Below, in pieces: positions 1 through 8,699 of a stretch of DNA of 64,000 nt. The stretch covers positions 1-64,000 of the forward strand of contig NZ_JBEQCS010000008.1 in NCBI RefSeq assembly GCF_046054195.1. The letters run 5' to 3'. Position 1 is the first letter of the stretch; every line of letters begins with the position of its first letter. This DNA comes from Celerinatantimonas sp046054195 (lineage in GTDB: Bacteria; Pseudomonadota; Gammaproteobacteria; Enterobacterales; Celerinatantimonadaceae). A model generated the notes under the pieces. The model made no database searches. It had not been told where the DNA came from and was given only the letters and a program-made list of their open reading frames with translations. The position numbers and the translations under genes are program-made.

Positions 1-1
1 T

Positions 2-118
2 AATTATATTGAGATGTTTTATAACCCGAAACGACAACATAGTTCCAATAATGGGCTATCGCCGTTAGAGTATGAGCGTCAATATTTTAATGAGGCTAAA
101 AGTCGTCTAGTGAAGTAG
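2..118 (+). mobile_element. IS3-family transposase, C-terminal end (partial, enters from left edge)
   Basis: An open frame runs from the window edge to a TAG at 116-118. Its translation has the typical tail of IS3-family OrfB (DDE) transposases: an FYNPKRQHSS motif followed by GLSPLEYE. Only the last 38 residues are visible, so the catalytic DDE residues and the subgroup cannot be read. The element's right end must lie just after 118. A short palindrome, GTCTTAAAAGAC, sits at 133-144, but I could not define the terminal inverted repeat without the left end. The insertion seems to have broken the helicase gene on the opposite strand. Confidence 0.8.
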
Positions 119-507
119 TGGCGATTCAGTTGTCTTAAAAGACCAAGCTGCACAAATTTATCTTTTGTTTGTTCCCGTAATGGATCTGAAGGTACAACTA
201 CTAGAGTTTTTTTGAAATGGCCAGCTACAACGATAGATAGAATTGTCTCCGTCTTTCCGGTTCCTGTTGGCATCACTAGAGTAGCAGCGCTACTGTCGTC
301 CGATCTTTCGAAACCAAGAGCAGCAAAAACCCCACCTATCTGAGGTGGCCTCAATCCTTCAATGCCGTTAGCGACATTTTCTTCCCTAAATAGAAAGTTT
401 GAATTACACCAAGACTCGTATATGTCTTCATGAGAAAGGTGCACATCATCTATCGGTAACCAAGTCAATGTGCTAGAGCCGATTTTGTGTTCGATTTTTT
501 GTGCCAC
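79..507 (-). pseudogene. DEAD/DEAH-type helicase, N-terminal fragment cut by the IS element
   Basis: The 142-residue frame starts at 507 and contains a PPQIGG segment followed by a Walker A motif, MPTGTGKTET (about residues 78-87), then a VVVPSDPLREQT segment typical of motif Ia in superfamily 2 helicases. Members of this group are usually many hundred residues long. Here the helicase-like sequence stops near position 140 and the last residues read through the end of the IS3-family element on the other strand. I therefore read it as a gene truncated by transposition. The rest of the gene, if present, lies beyond the left edge. Confidence 0.7.
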
Positions 508-1336
508 CTAAGCCTCTCAGTTAAAAGTGATTTTTGGGTCAATTTACCATCAATCATACTGTTGTGTTATTTGCACGGTGTTGTGGGGTGGTCCTCACGT
601 TACCAAAGCATCACATGCTGATAGTGCCAACACATCGGTATTATTTACTGTACATCTAGTTCAGTCATCAAGATGTGATGGTGTTAGCAGCCGACAATTG
701 GCTAAGAAAATCACAAATGCAGGCAGAGTTGTTCTGACGCATAATCGTAAACTAGGTACATAGTTAACCATTACCAAAAGTAGGTCAACTAATGACAACA
801 GTATGGAGTCCATATTGTAGAGCTAAGCAACTTTGGGGCAAAAATGAGTCAGACATAATCATCATAAAACATCAAAAATGATCAAACTATATAACTTTGG
901 TCAAATTTTATTATCTGACTCCACTTCTGGAGGGGCGTAAGCATCTTTCGAAACGAAAATTTTGATTGGCGGGGTATTTTCAGGTGATATTGAACTGAAG
1001 CCCCCAAATATGACTTTTATCAAATCTATCACCTCATGATGAATCATCAAACCATGATGAGTTTAATGAAAACTAACAACCATAAGAGTGAATATCTGCT
1101 TTGACGTACTGGTACTTCTTGCCAGATAGATTCACACCAGTTAATCGATAACTCTCCATTACAGCCCCAAAAAGGACTCATAATCTTCGATGTTATGCCT
1201 TTATTTGATATTTCAAATACAACCTTAAATTTGTTCGATTTAAGGAGAGGGGATCTTAATTTTGACCCTAAAAAATGTTGTATTTATATACAGATGTAAC
1301 TCTGGTGAGGCTGTAATTGAAAGGAAATCAGCAGTT
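508..1336. other. Intergenic stretch without a recognisable gene
   Basis: About 830 bases between the broken helicase and the tRNA terminator. A 78-codon frame at 527-763 has no recognisable family motif and no convincing ribosome binding site. I see no tRNA, repeat or clear promoter. The adjacent tRNA-Ile2 locus is a common integration point in gammaproteobacteria, so this may be eroded mobile DNA. Confidence 0.5.
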
Positions 1337-1366
1337 AAAAAAAAAGAAGCCGATAAGCTTCTTTTT
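1337..1366 (-). terminator. Rho-independent terminator downstream of tRNA-Ile2
   Basis: On the minus strand a GAAGC/GCTTC stem with a short loop (1346-1361) is followed by a run of nine T residues. It lies about 35 bases after the 3' end of the tRNA and fits termination of the rpoD-tRNA transcript or the tRNA alone. Confidence 0.75.
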
Positions 1367-1399
1367 CTTCCTAACCAACTGATTTAATTAGGATAAATG

Positions 1400-1723
1400 T
1401 GGTGGCCCCTGACAGACTTGAACTGTCGACCAAGCGATTCAGTCATTCCTATACTTTCGTAAAGGGCTGGACTATATCATCATCCTTGCAATGCAGTAGG
1501 ATGTCGGACGCTAATGTCGTATTACACAGCAAGATCGTGCTGAACCAACTAGTCTCTGAACCTTCCCTTCACGCCTGAAGGGCTTGGCTGCTGATTGGCA
1601 TGAGATAGTTATCTATCCTTTAGCTTTCCAGCAATTCATCCGATTTTTCCGTATGTTATTACTAACATAGGTCACAAATAATAATTTATGAGTCGCCTGC
1701 TCTAACCACTGAGCTAAGGGGCC
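1400..1723 (-). tRNA. tRNA-Ile2 (CAU anticodon) interrupted by a group I intron
   Basis: The 5' exon (1723-1688, 36 nt) contains the GGCCCCT acceptor strand, a D-arm and half of the anticodon arm ending in CAT. The 3' exon (1439-1400, 40 nt) restores the anticodon stem, a T-arm with TTCAAGT loop, the AGGGGCC strand and an encoded CCA. Joined, they make a normal 76-nt tRNA very close to E. coli ileX, the tRNA-Ile whose C34 is changed to lysidine by TilS so that it reads AUA. E. coli ileX also lies close downstream of rpoD, which supports Ile2 over elongator Met. The gene depends on removal of the 248-nt intron. If the neighbouring truncated copy is dead, this is the only Ile2 gene visible here. 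Confidence 0.92.
1440..1687 (-). ncRNA. Group I self-splicing intron in the tRNA-Ile2 anticodon loop
   Basis: A 248-nt intron follows the CAT anticodon and ends in a G before AATCGC. P1 can form as CATAAAT paired with ATTTGTG, leaving a U.G pair at the 5' splice site. A P2-like hairpin has a GTAA tetraloop. P4 pairs 1629-1633 with 1589-1593. P7 pairs GACTA (1550-1554) with TAGTC (1470-1474), inside the classic GTTCAGAGACTA and GATATAGTCC core blocks. The terminal omega-G is at 1440. No endonuclease frame is present. The insertion site and CAU/GUG pairing are the same as in the well-known Azoarcus tRNA-Ile intron. Confidence 0.92.
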
Positions 1724-1844
1724 ATATTGTATTGCTAATACGCAAAAGCGAACTAGGCTTTTTGTCATCATATCAGCTTCTGCTGATAATGAAAAAATTC
1801 CATCAATTCGAAGTTCTAAATACAACCTCGAAACAACCCCCCAA

Positions 1845-1904
1845 TAAGAACCAGTGACCAATCGATTATGAGTCGACTGCTCTAACCAACTGAGCTATAG
1901 GGCC
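1845..1904 (-). pseudogene. tRNA(CAU) gene truncated in the T-arm
   Basis: From 1904 the minus strand reads a normal acceptor 5' strand (GGCCCTA), D-arm and complete uninterrupted anticodon arm with CAT, then the variable loop and T-stem 5' strand up to CTGGTTC. After that the sequence no longer offers a T-stem partner or an acceptor 3' strand. I searched the next 120 bases for a second exon and found none. This looks like a deleted second Ile2-type tRNA directly downstream of rpoD, not another intron-bearing gene. Confidence 0.75.
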
Positions 1905-1996
1905 ATTTGATGGCGTTTTATAGAAAACAGGCTGGATTATAAGTAATCCAGCCTGCCGTGTCTATTGCCTAACGTACTGTTTGCGCAATAAATAAC

Positions 1997-3841
1997 CTAT
2001 TCATCGAGGAAACTGCGCAATTGTTCGCTACGACTTGGATGACGTAGTTTACGCAGCGCTTTGGCTTCAATCTGACGAATACGTTCACGCGTTACATCAA
2101 ACTGTTTACCAACTTCTTCGAGGGTGTGATCGGTATTCATGCCAATACCAAAACGCATCCGCAATACCTTCGCTTCACGCGGTGTTAGACCTGCTAAGAC
2201 TTCCTGTGTTGCAAATTTCAGGTTGTCGTTCGTTGCTGCATCAACTGGCAATGACAACGTGGTATCTTCGATAAAGTCCCCTAAGTGCGAATCTTCATCA
2301 TCACCGATCGGTGTTTCCATCGAAATCGGCTCTTTAGCGATTTTCAGCACTTTACGGATTTTATCTTCAGGCATCATCATCCGTTCTGCCAGTTCATCAG
2401 GGTTTGGCTCACGGCCCATTTCCTGAAGCATCTGACGGCTAATCCGGTTCAGTTTGTTGATGGTTTCAATCATGTGTACCGGAATACGAATAGTACGAGC
2501 CTGGTCAGCAATTGAACGCGTAATTGCCTGACGGATCCACCATGTTGCATAGGTTGAGAATTTATAACCGCGCCGGTATTCAAATTTATCAACCGCTTTC
2601 ATCAAGCCAATGTTCCCTTCCTGAATCAGGTCGAGGAACTGCAGGCCACGGTTGGTATATTTTTTGGCAATTGAAATAACCAAACGCAAGTTGGCTTCAA
2701 CCATCTCTTTTTTCGCCCGGCGGGCTTTTGCTTCACCAATGCTCATTCGACGGTTGATGTCTTTAATGCTCTGGATAGTTAATCCAGTTTCTTCTTCAAC
2801 CTGATGCAGTTTGCTAATGCTGCGGCGTACTTCTTCTTCCACTTCTTTAAGCGCAGGAGCGTACGATTTAGCAGACGCTAACTGTTCATCTAACCATGCT
2901 GCTGATGATTCGTTGCCAGCAAAAGCGTTCACAAATGCTTTTTTCGGCATTTTGCTTTGCTCAACACACATCTTCATGACTAGACGTTCTTGGGTACGAA
3001 CGCGGTCCATCATTGAGCGCATGCGTGCAACGATTTTATCGAAGACTTTAGGTACCAGACGGAAAGTATGGAACACTTCACTTAACGCTTCGATACTTTC
3101 ACGAGCTGCTTTGCTGTCACGACCTTTTTCGTTGATGGTGGCCAGAGACTGCTCATACACTTCACGCAGTGCGGTGAAGCGCTCTTTAGCGAGCTCTGGA
3201 TCGATCCCTACATCTGAATCGTCATCTTCATCATCGTTGTCGTCATCATCGTCATCGTCGTCATCATCGTCGCGATCACTTTCAGCCAGTTCCGAGCCAA
3301 TATGTGTGGCGGTCGGTGCGGCATCTTCAACTTCGCTCTCATCCAGAAAGCCGGATACAATATCACCAATACGCAGTTCTTCTGCCTGGTACTGGTCATA
3401 CATATCTAATAACATCGCGATGGTGTCAGGGTATTCAGCAACTGAACACTGAACCTGATTAATCCCATCTTCGATCCGCTTGGCGATATCAATTTCGCCT
3501 TCGCGCGTTAACAGTTCCACGGTACCCATTTCGCGCATGTACATCCGCACTGGATCGGTTGTGCGGCCAATTTCCGACTCAACTGAGGCTAGCGCTTGAG
3601 CAGCTGCTTCAACCGCATCTTCGTCGGCGGCATTTTCTGCCAGCATCAGTTCATCGGCATCCGGCGCGTTTTCATAGACCGTGATACCCATGTCGTTGAT
3701 CATTTGAATAATATCTTCAACCTGATCTGAATCGACAATGTCTTCAGGTAAATGATCGTTCACCTGTGAATAGGTGAGATAGCCTTGCTCTTTACCCTTT
3801 GCTAAAAGGACTTTGAGTTGTGACTGTGGGGTTGGCTCCAT
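1997..3841 (-). CDS. rpoD: RNA polymerase sigma factor RpoD (sigma70)
   Basis: Primary sigma factor of about 614 residues. The N-terminus (PQSQLK..GKEQGYLTY) is the region 1.1 seen in E. coli RpoD. It is followed by an unusually Asp-rich part of the nonconserved region, with a run of 11 aspartates, then region 2 (YATWWIRQAITRSIADQ), region 3 and region 4 (VTRERIRQIEAKALRKLR). The frame opens at 3850, but an ATG at 3841 aligns best with other RpoD starts. It is last in the rpsU-yqeY-dnaG-rpoD operon. The fit to the family is complete and I see no damage. Confidence 0.97.
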   Translation of the reverse strand: MEPTPQSQLKVLLAKGKEQGYLTYSQVNDHLPEDIVDSDQVEDIIQMINDMGITVYENAPDADELMLAENAADEDAVEAAAQALASVESEIGRTTDPVRMYMREMGTVELLTREGEIDIAKRIEDGINQVQCSVAEYPDTIAMLLDMYDQYQAEELRIGDIVSGFLDESEVEDAAPTATHIGSELAESDRDDDDDDDDDDDNDDEDDDSDVGIDPELAKERFTALREVYEQSLATINEKGRDSKAARESIEALSEVFHTFRLVPKVFDKIVARMRSMMDRVRTQERLVMKMCVEQSKMPKKAFVNAFAGNESSAAWLDEQLASAKSYAPALKEVEEEVRRSISKLHQVEEETGLTIQSIKDINRRMSIGEAKARRAKKEMVEANLRLVISIAKKYTNRGLQFLDLIQEGNIGLMKAVDKFEYRRGYKFSTYATWWIRQAITRSIADQARTIRIPVHMIETINKLNRISRQMLQEMGREPNPDELAERMMMPEDKIRKVLKIAKEPISMETPIGDDEDSHLGDFIEDTTLSLPVDAATNDNLKFATQEVLAGLTPREAKVLRMRFGIGMNTDHTLEEVGKQFDVTRERIRQIEAKALRKLRHPSRSEQLRSFLDE

Positions 3842-3974
3842 AGAGATCATCCGCTAGTTAAGTTACGCTTGCTACACATCGATAACGTTTCACTTCATTG
3901 AGTGAAACATCGTAATATAGCATAAATATGGGCTAAATTTGTGAGTTCAAGTCAAATTGATGAAAAAATATTCA

Positions 3975-5759
3975 TCATCCTGGCTTACCGTCTTGCTTCA
4001 ATTCAAGCACTAATTTCGACATTTCTAATTTCTCCTTTCGGGTTAAATGAACGCCGGGTTGCTGCGATTTATGCAGCAACTGGTCATAGCGCTGTTGCAG
4101 AAGCTGTTCGACAAAACTGGCGAGAATATCATTTAGTTCTTGAGTATAGCCGTTAATACCGATGAGCTCGTCGCCTTCCAGATCAAAACTGGCCATTTTG
4201 TTTAATGCGGCTGCCTCAGGTCTATCTCGCCATCGTTCCAGCAACTGTGCTGTGGTTATATCCGTTTTTTGTTGAATCTGTTCAATCAGTTCAACTAATA
4301 AATCACTCCCCTTAAGCGGCAAAGCTTTTAAAAAGTGCATGTTTGGTGCACTTAGCGCGGCCTGCGGATATTGCAGGACAATCGCAATGGCTCTGCGCAT
4401 TGGGGTCAGCTTCACACTCGGAGCTGTATTTTTACGAGCCTGTTTGGGCTCGGAAAAAAATCGTTCAATACGCTGTTCATCCCAGCGCAGCCAACGGGCT
4501 AATGTGGTTTTTAACATATCTTGATAAAAACCTGCCTGGACTTGTGTAATCAGTGTCCTAGCTTCGTTCGCTAAGTGGCTTTTCCCGGCATCGGTGCGGG
4601 TGTCTATCTCATTGGATAGTTTGCTAAACATAAACTCTGAGAGCGGCTGTGCTTGATGCAAGCGCTGTTCAAAGCCTTCTTTGGCAATTTGGCGCACCAA
4701 TGTGTCTGGGTCTTCGCCATCAGGTAAAAACATAAACTGCATTTCAATGCCATCGCGCAGCTGTGGCAGGGCGTTTTGAAGTGCTCGCCATGCCGCATCA
4801 CGTCCAGCACGGTCTCCGTCATAACAGCAAATCACGCGATTGGTCGCGCGAAACAGCATTTGTAGCTGTTCAGATGTGGTCGATGTACCAAGGCTTGCTA
4901 CAGCGTAATCAACACCAAACTGAGCCAGCGATACCACATCCATATAGCCTTCAACGACTAAGATCTGATCGATGTGTTTATGTTTTTGCCTGACTTCATA
5001 AAAGCCGTATAACTCTCGTCCTTTATGAAATATATCCGTTTCTGGAGAATTCAAGTATTTTGGTGTGCCTTCTCCTAAAACACGCCCCCCAAAGCCGATA
5101 TGGCGGCCTCGGCGATCTCGAATCGGAAACATCAACCGGTCACGGAATCGGTCATAACGATGTTTTTTTTCGTTTTCGATCAACATACCGCAGCGCAGTA
5201 GTTGATCGCTTGTAGCGGTGCTTCGACCAAACTGTTTGGCGACACTATCCCATTCATCGGGGGAGTAGCCGATTCCGAATTCTTTAACGATTTCTCCGCT
5301 CAGGCCTCGTCCTTTAAGGTAATCGATCACCATCTCTTTGCGCGGGTTATGGCGCAGTTGATACTGATAAAAACGATTTACCTGAGTCATCAGTTCATAA
5401 AGGTCACGGCTTTTTGCTTGATTTTGATATGCGCTGTTGGTGTTTGAGTGACCGCTCTCTTCGCGCTCAACTTCAACACCGACCATGGCTGCGAGCTCTT
5501 CAACTGCTTCGACAAAATCAAAGCGTTCGTACTCCATTAAAAAGCCAATAGCATTACCATGTGCGCCACAACCAAAGCAGTGATAAAACTGTTTGTCAGG
5601 ACTGACGGTAAAAGAGGGAGTTTTTTCGTTATGAAATGGACAACAAGCCTGATAGTTTTTGCCGGCTTTTTTTAAATGAACTCGCTGATCAATTAAACTG
5701 ACGATATCTACTCGAGATAACAGATCATCAATAAATTGCTGCGAAATTCGACCAGCCAT
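3975..5759 (-). CDS. dnaG: DNA primase DnaG
   Basis: Primase of 594 residues that makes RNA primers at the replication fork. The N-terminal CHC2 zinc-binding domain shows CPFH followed by CFGC (about residues 40-65). The central RNA-polymerase core and TOPRIM domain include VVEGYMDVVSL and later CYDGDRAGRDAA. The C-terminal third matches the DnaB-binding region in length. It lies between yqeY and rpoD with a strong hairpin in the upstream spacer, which may set its low expression relative to rpsU, as known for the E. coli operon. Confidence 0.97.
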   Translation of the reverse strand: MAGRISQQFIDDLLSRVDIVSLIDQRVHLKKAGKNYQACCPFHNEKTPSFTVSPDKQFYHCFGCGAHGNAIGFLMEYERFDFVEAVEELAAMVGVEVEREESGHSNTNSAYQNQAKSRDLYELMTQVNRFYQYQLRHNPRKEMVIDYLKGRGLSGEIVKEFGIGYSPDEWDSVAKQFGRSTATSDQLLRCGMLIENEKKHRYDRFRDRLMFPIRDRRGRHIGFGGRVLGEGTPKYLNSPETDIFHKGRELYGFYEVRQKHKHIDQILVVEGYMDVVSLAQFGVDYAVASLGTSTTSEQLQMLFRATNRVICCYDGDRAGRDAAWRALQNALPQLRDGIEMQFMFLPDGEDPDTLVRQIAKEGFEQRLHQAQPLSEFMFSKLSNEIDTRTDAGKSHLANEARTLITQVQAGFYQDMLKTTLARWLRWDEQRIERFFSEPKQARKNTAPSVKLTPMRRAIAIVLQYPQAALSAPNMHFLKALPLKGSDLLVELIEQIQQKTDITTAQLLERWRDRPEAAALNKMASFDLEGDELIGINGYTQELNDILASFVEQLLQQRYDQLLHKSQQPGVHLTRKEKLEMSKLVLELKQDGKPG

Positions 5760-5809
5760 ACACCCTCAGCTTTGCTTAAACGTTTGCCGATACTGCTTAG
5801 ACAGAAACA

Positions 5810-5845
5810 GACAAGCCGCCCACTCAGCCGAGTGTGCGGCTTGTC
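5810..5845 (-). terminator. Strong hairpin between yqeY and dnaG (attenuator or processing site)
   Basis: GACAAGCCGC pairs with GCGGCTTGTC, extended by an inner CACTC/GAGTG stem, to give a long nearly perfect hairpin in the spacer upstream of dnaG. On the minus strand only a weak T-rich stretch follows, so partial termination or an RNase processing site is more likely than full termination. It is symmetric and could act on either strand. Confidence 0.55.
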
Positions 5846-5865
5846 CGAAAATCACAGGAGATTAA

Positions 5866-6309
5866 TCAGTTTAATTTGCTTCGGACAAGCCCGCTGATTG
5901 CTCCCATGTCGGCACGGCCTTGGACCTGTGGTTTCAACACGCCCATTACCTTGCCCATGTCCCCCATGCCGCTAGCGCCTACTTTGTCGATTGCCTGAGT
6001 AATTAACTGGGCAACCTCTTCGTCGCTAAGCTGCTGCGGCAAGAATTCCTGTAATACAGGGATTTCTGCCAGTTCATGCTCTGCCAGGTCTTCTCGACCT
6101 GCGTCGTGAAACTGCTTAGCAGCATCCTGACGCTGTTTCACCATTTTGGTGATAATGGCAATAATGCGGTCATCGCTAACTTCAATGCGTTCATCAACTT
6201 CGAGCTGTTTGATTTCAGCCATGACCATACGCAACGTACTTAAGCGGGCTTTATCTTTGGCCCGCAGTGCGTCCTTCTGAGCGTTTTGCAATTGAACTTT
6301 CAGGGACAT
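5866..6309 (-). CDS. GatB/YqeY domain protein
   Basis: A 147-residue protein of the YqeY family, which shares a domain with the C-terminal tRNA-binding tail of the amidotransferase subunit GatB. Visible features are the opening KVQLQNAQKDALRAKDK, the central RQDAAKQFHDAGREDLA and the closing MGDMGKVMG..L segment, all standard for the family. Its exact role is not settled, but a link to tRNA is generally assumed. It sits between rpsU and dnaG, as in many Vibrionales and Alteromonadales. Confidence 0.93.
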   Translation of the reverse strand: MSLKVQLQNAQKDALRAKDKARLSTLRMVMAEIKQLEVDERIEVSDDRIIAIITKMVKQRQDAAKQFHDAGREDLAEHELAEIPVLQEFLPQQLSDEEVAQLITQAIDKVGASGMGDMGKVMGVLKPQVQGRADMGAISGLVRSKLN

Positions 6310-6363
6310 TTTACTTTAAACTCTTTTGTGAATTGTCTAACTAACTTAATCCAAATAAATCAA

Positions 6364-6579
6364 TTAGTACAGACGAACGCGACGTGCGTTTTCACGAGCC
6401 AATTTTTTAGCATGACGTTTAACAGCTGCAGCTTTTGCACGTTTACGAGCAGCAGTTGGTTTTTCATAGAATTCACGACGGCGAACTTCAGAAAGAATAC
6501 CTGCTTTTTCGCAAGAGCGTTTAAAGCGACGCAGTGCTACGTCAAATGGTTCGTTTTCACGTACTTTAACTACTGGCAT
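6364..6579 (-). CDS. rpsU: 30S ribosomal protein S21
   Basis: A 71-residue basic protein starting MPVVKVRENEPFDVALRRFK, nearly identical to known S21, with the basic C-terminal helix (KRAKAAAVKRHAKK). S21 sits by the 3' end of 16S rRNA and helps initiation. It is first in the macromolecular synthesis operon with yqeY, dnaG and rpoD, and is divergent from tsaD. Confidence 0.98.
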   Translation of the reverse strand: MPVVKVRENEPFDVALRRFKRSCEKAGILSEVRRREFYEKPTAARKRAKAAAVKRHAKKLARENARRVRLY

Positions 6580-6762
6580 ATGCCGATCACCTCAGGGGTT
6601 TTAGTTAACGGCTGAGTTATTTCAGCCTGACTGTTTAAAAATGGTGCGAAATTTTAATCAAAAGGGGGGGCGCTTGTAAAGCTCAATTTTACTTCAATCT
6701 GGTTTCTGTGCGATAACACGAGTAAACTATGCGCCCATCTTGGAGCACTCGGAGCTAAAAAC

Positions 6763-7776
6763 ATGCGCGTTCTCGGTATCGAGACCTCTTGTGACGAAAC
6801 TGGTATCGCTATTTACGATGACCAGTGTGAGTTATTATCTCACCAACTCTACTCACAGATCAAATTACACGCTGATTACGGTGGGGTTGTCCCTGAGCTT
6901 GCCTCACGCGATCACATTCGCAAAGTGATCCCGTTAATTGAGCAGGCCCTAAAAGATGCTGACTCAACTAAAGATGATATCGATGCGGTCGCTTACACTG
7001 CAGGCCCCGGTTTGGTAGGTGCATTATTAGTTGGTGCAACAACTGCTCGTTCGTTGGCGATGGCTTGGGGAAAACCTGCTGTTGCTGTTCATCATATGGA
7101 AGGGCATTTGCTTGCGCCAATGCTAGAAGAACCGGCTCCAGAATTTCCATTTTTAGCGCTTTTGGTCTCAGGTGGCCATACCATGATCGTGCGGGTCGAT
7201 GGCATTGGTCAGTATCAAATTATGGGCGAGTCGATTGATGACGCTGCCGGTGAAGCCTTTGATAAAACCGCTAAACTAATGGGGCTTGATTACCCAGGCG
7301 GGCCGAGATTGTCAAAATTGGCCGAGCAGGGCGTTGCTGGGCGCTTTAAGTTTCCACGACCAATGACAGACCGTCCCGGGCTTGATATGAGCTTTTCTGG
7401 GCTTAAAACATTTGCAGCCAATACCATTGCTGACAGTGGTAATGATGAACAAACGCGTTGTGATATCGCTTTGGCTTTTGAGCAAGCGGTGGTTGATACG
7501 CTGATTATTAAATGTCGCCGAGCTCTGGATGAAACTGGTTTTAAACGATTAGTGATTGCCGGCGGCGTGAGTGCTAATAAACGACTGCGCGCTGATTTAG
7601 GCGATATGATGCATAAACGCGGTGGTGAAGTGTTTTATCCGCGCACTGAATTTTGTACCGATAATGGCGCAATGATAGCGTACGCTGGAATGCAGCGCTT
7701 TAAAGCCGGGCAAACGCAGCCACTGGCAATTAGTGCAACACCGCGTTGGCCGCTGGACCAGCTGGCACCGTTATAA
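6763..7776 (+). CDS. tsaD: tRNA N6-adenosine threonylcarbamoyltransferase TsaD
   Basis: A 337-residue ASKHA-fold enzyme that, with TsaB and TsaE, transfers the threonylcarbamoyl group from TC-AMP to A37 of ANN-decoding tRNAs, including tRNA-Ile. It opens with LGIETSCDETGIAIYD, has the metal-binding HHMEGH motif near residue 111, the VSGGHT segment and a C-terminal CTDNGAMIAYAG. The start ATG has a GGAG site 9 bases upstream. It is divergent from rpsU, the usual arrangement in gammaproteobacteria. Intact. Confidence 0.97.
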   Translation: MRVLGIETSCDETGIAIYDDQCELLSHQLYSQIKLHADYGGVVPELASRDHIRKVIPLIEQALKDADSTKDDIDAVAYTAGPGLVGALLVGATTARSLAMAWGKPAVAVHHMEGHLLAPMLEEPAPEFPFLALLVSGGHTMIVRVDGIGQYQIMGESIDDAAGEAFDKTAKLMGLDYPGGPRLSKLAEQGVAGRFKFPRPMTDRPGLDMSFSGLKTFAANTIADSGNDEQTRCDIALAFEQAVVDTLIIKCRRALDETGFKRLVIAGGVSANKRLRADLGDMMHKRGGEVFYPRTEFCTDNGAMIAYAGMQRFKAGQTQPLAISATPRWPLDQLAPL

Positions 7777-7943
7777 AAGACAATCGATAAACTAAGCGTG
7801 AGTGATTGTTAGGGGCTGCTGACGTTTAGTGATTCGTTTTGCAGCCTGCTTATTTAGCCCAAAAAGCCACTCAGATTACACTGCATTCAATGTGTTTAAT
7901 TGAATAAATCAACTACGAAAGGTTAACAGCGCTTTGGCATCAC

Positions 7944-8567
7944 TCATTTTTTTTGGCGGCGATTGACGATTTTCGATTCAGTCTGATTCCACAACCTTAA
8001 AATATTGCTGTGGTGGCGCAAAATAATCAAACACGCCAACATTGATACAGGCAACGTATATTCGGGTTTAATCAACCAGGTGAATAGGGGCGCAAGTAAT
8101 ACGGTTAATAGCGCTGCTGCTGATGAATAGCCAGTGACCAACAGTACGATAAACCAAGTCACAATGAGTAGGCCGCCTAAATCAAGGCCAATCGGCAGCA
8201 CAGCGCCAAATGCTGTGGCAACACCTTTGCCGCCTTCAAAGTGAAAGAATATAGGAAACATGTGGCCAAAACAGACGGCAATGGCAATGCCGCCTAAGAT
8301 AATCGGTGGCAAGCCAGCGAAATAACCGCCCCAAACAGGAATGACCCCTTTGAGCATATCAAGTAACAGGACTAATACAGCAGGAAAGCGTCCACCAAGG
8401 CGATAGACATTTGTAGCTCCGGGGTTTTCAGAGCCGTTGTGGCGAGGGTCGGGTAAATGGAACAGGCGGCTAATGAGCACAGCACTTGAGATTGACCCGA
8501 TTAGATAGGCCCCGATAATAAATATAAATCCAATAATTCCCATCTTAACCAATCCAATTGCATTCAC
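7944..8567 (-). CDS. plsY: Glycerol-3-phosphate acyltransferase PlsY
   Basis: A 207-residue inner-membrane enzyme with about five hydrophobic segments. PlsY acylates glycerol-3-phosphate using acyl-phosphate, the first step of phospholipid synthesis. The three family motifs are present: GSISSAVL, the GSENPGATNVYRLGG loop and the FEGGKGVATAFG loop. An AGGA site precedes the 8567 start, so I keep it over the ATG at 8543. It is divergent from folB, the usual neighbour. Confidence 0.95.
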   Translation of the reverse strand: MNAIGLVKMGIIGFIFIIGAYLIGSISSAVLISRLFHLPDPRHNGSENPGATNVYRLGGRFPAVLVLLLDMLKGVIPVWGGYFAGLPPIILGGIAIAVCFGHMFPIFFHFEGGKGVATAFGAVLPIGLDLGGLLIVTWFIVLLVTGYSSAAALLTVLLAPLFTWLIKPEYTLPVSMLACLIILRHHSNILRLWNQTESKIVNRRQKK

Positions 8568-8699
8568 TGATTCCTAAGTTAAGCGATTTGAGCTATCATC
8601 GCCCACTTAAATTACATTATTCACGCGATCACCTAGTAGGTAATCATACGTGGTTTATCCGCGCTACGCTATGGTGAACATCAAGTAGGTTTGACATTA

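Noticed and set aside
527..763. 78-codon plus-strand frame
   Set aside because: No ribosome binding site, no family match and codon use unlike the neighbours.
1613..1861. 82-codon open frame over the tRNA and intron region
   Set aside because: It reads through tRNA exons and intron core; a chance frame.
2811..3452. 213-codon plus-strand frame with Ser runs
   Set aside because: Antisense shadow of rpoD; the Ser runs mirror the Asp tract.
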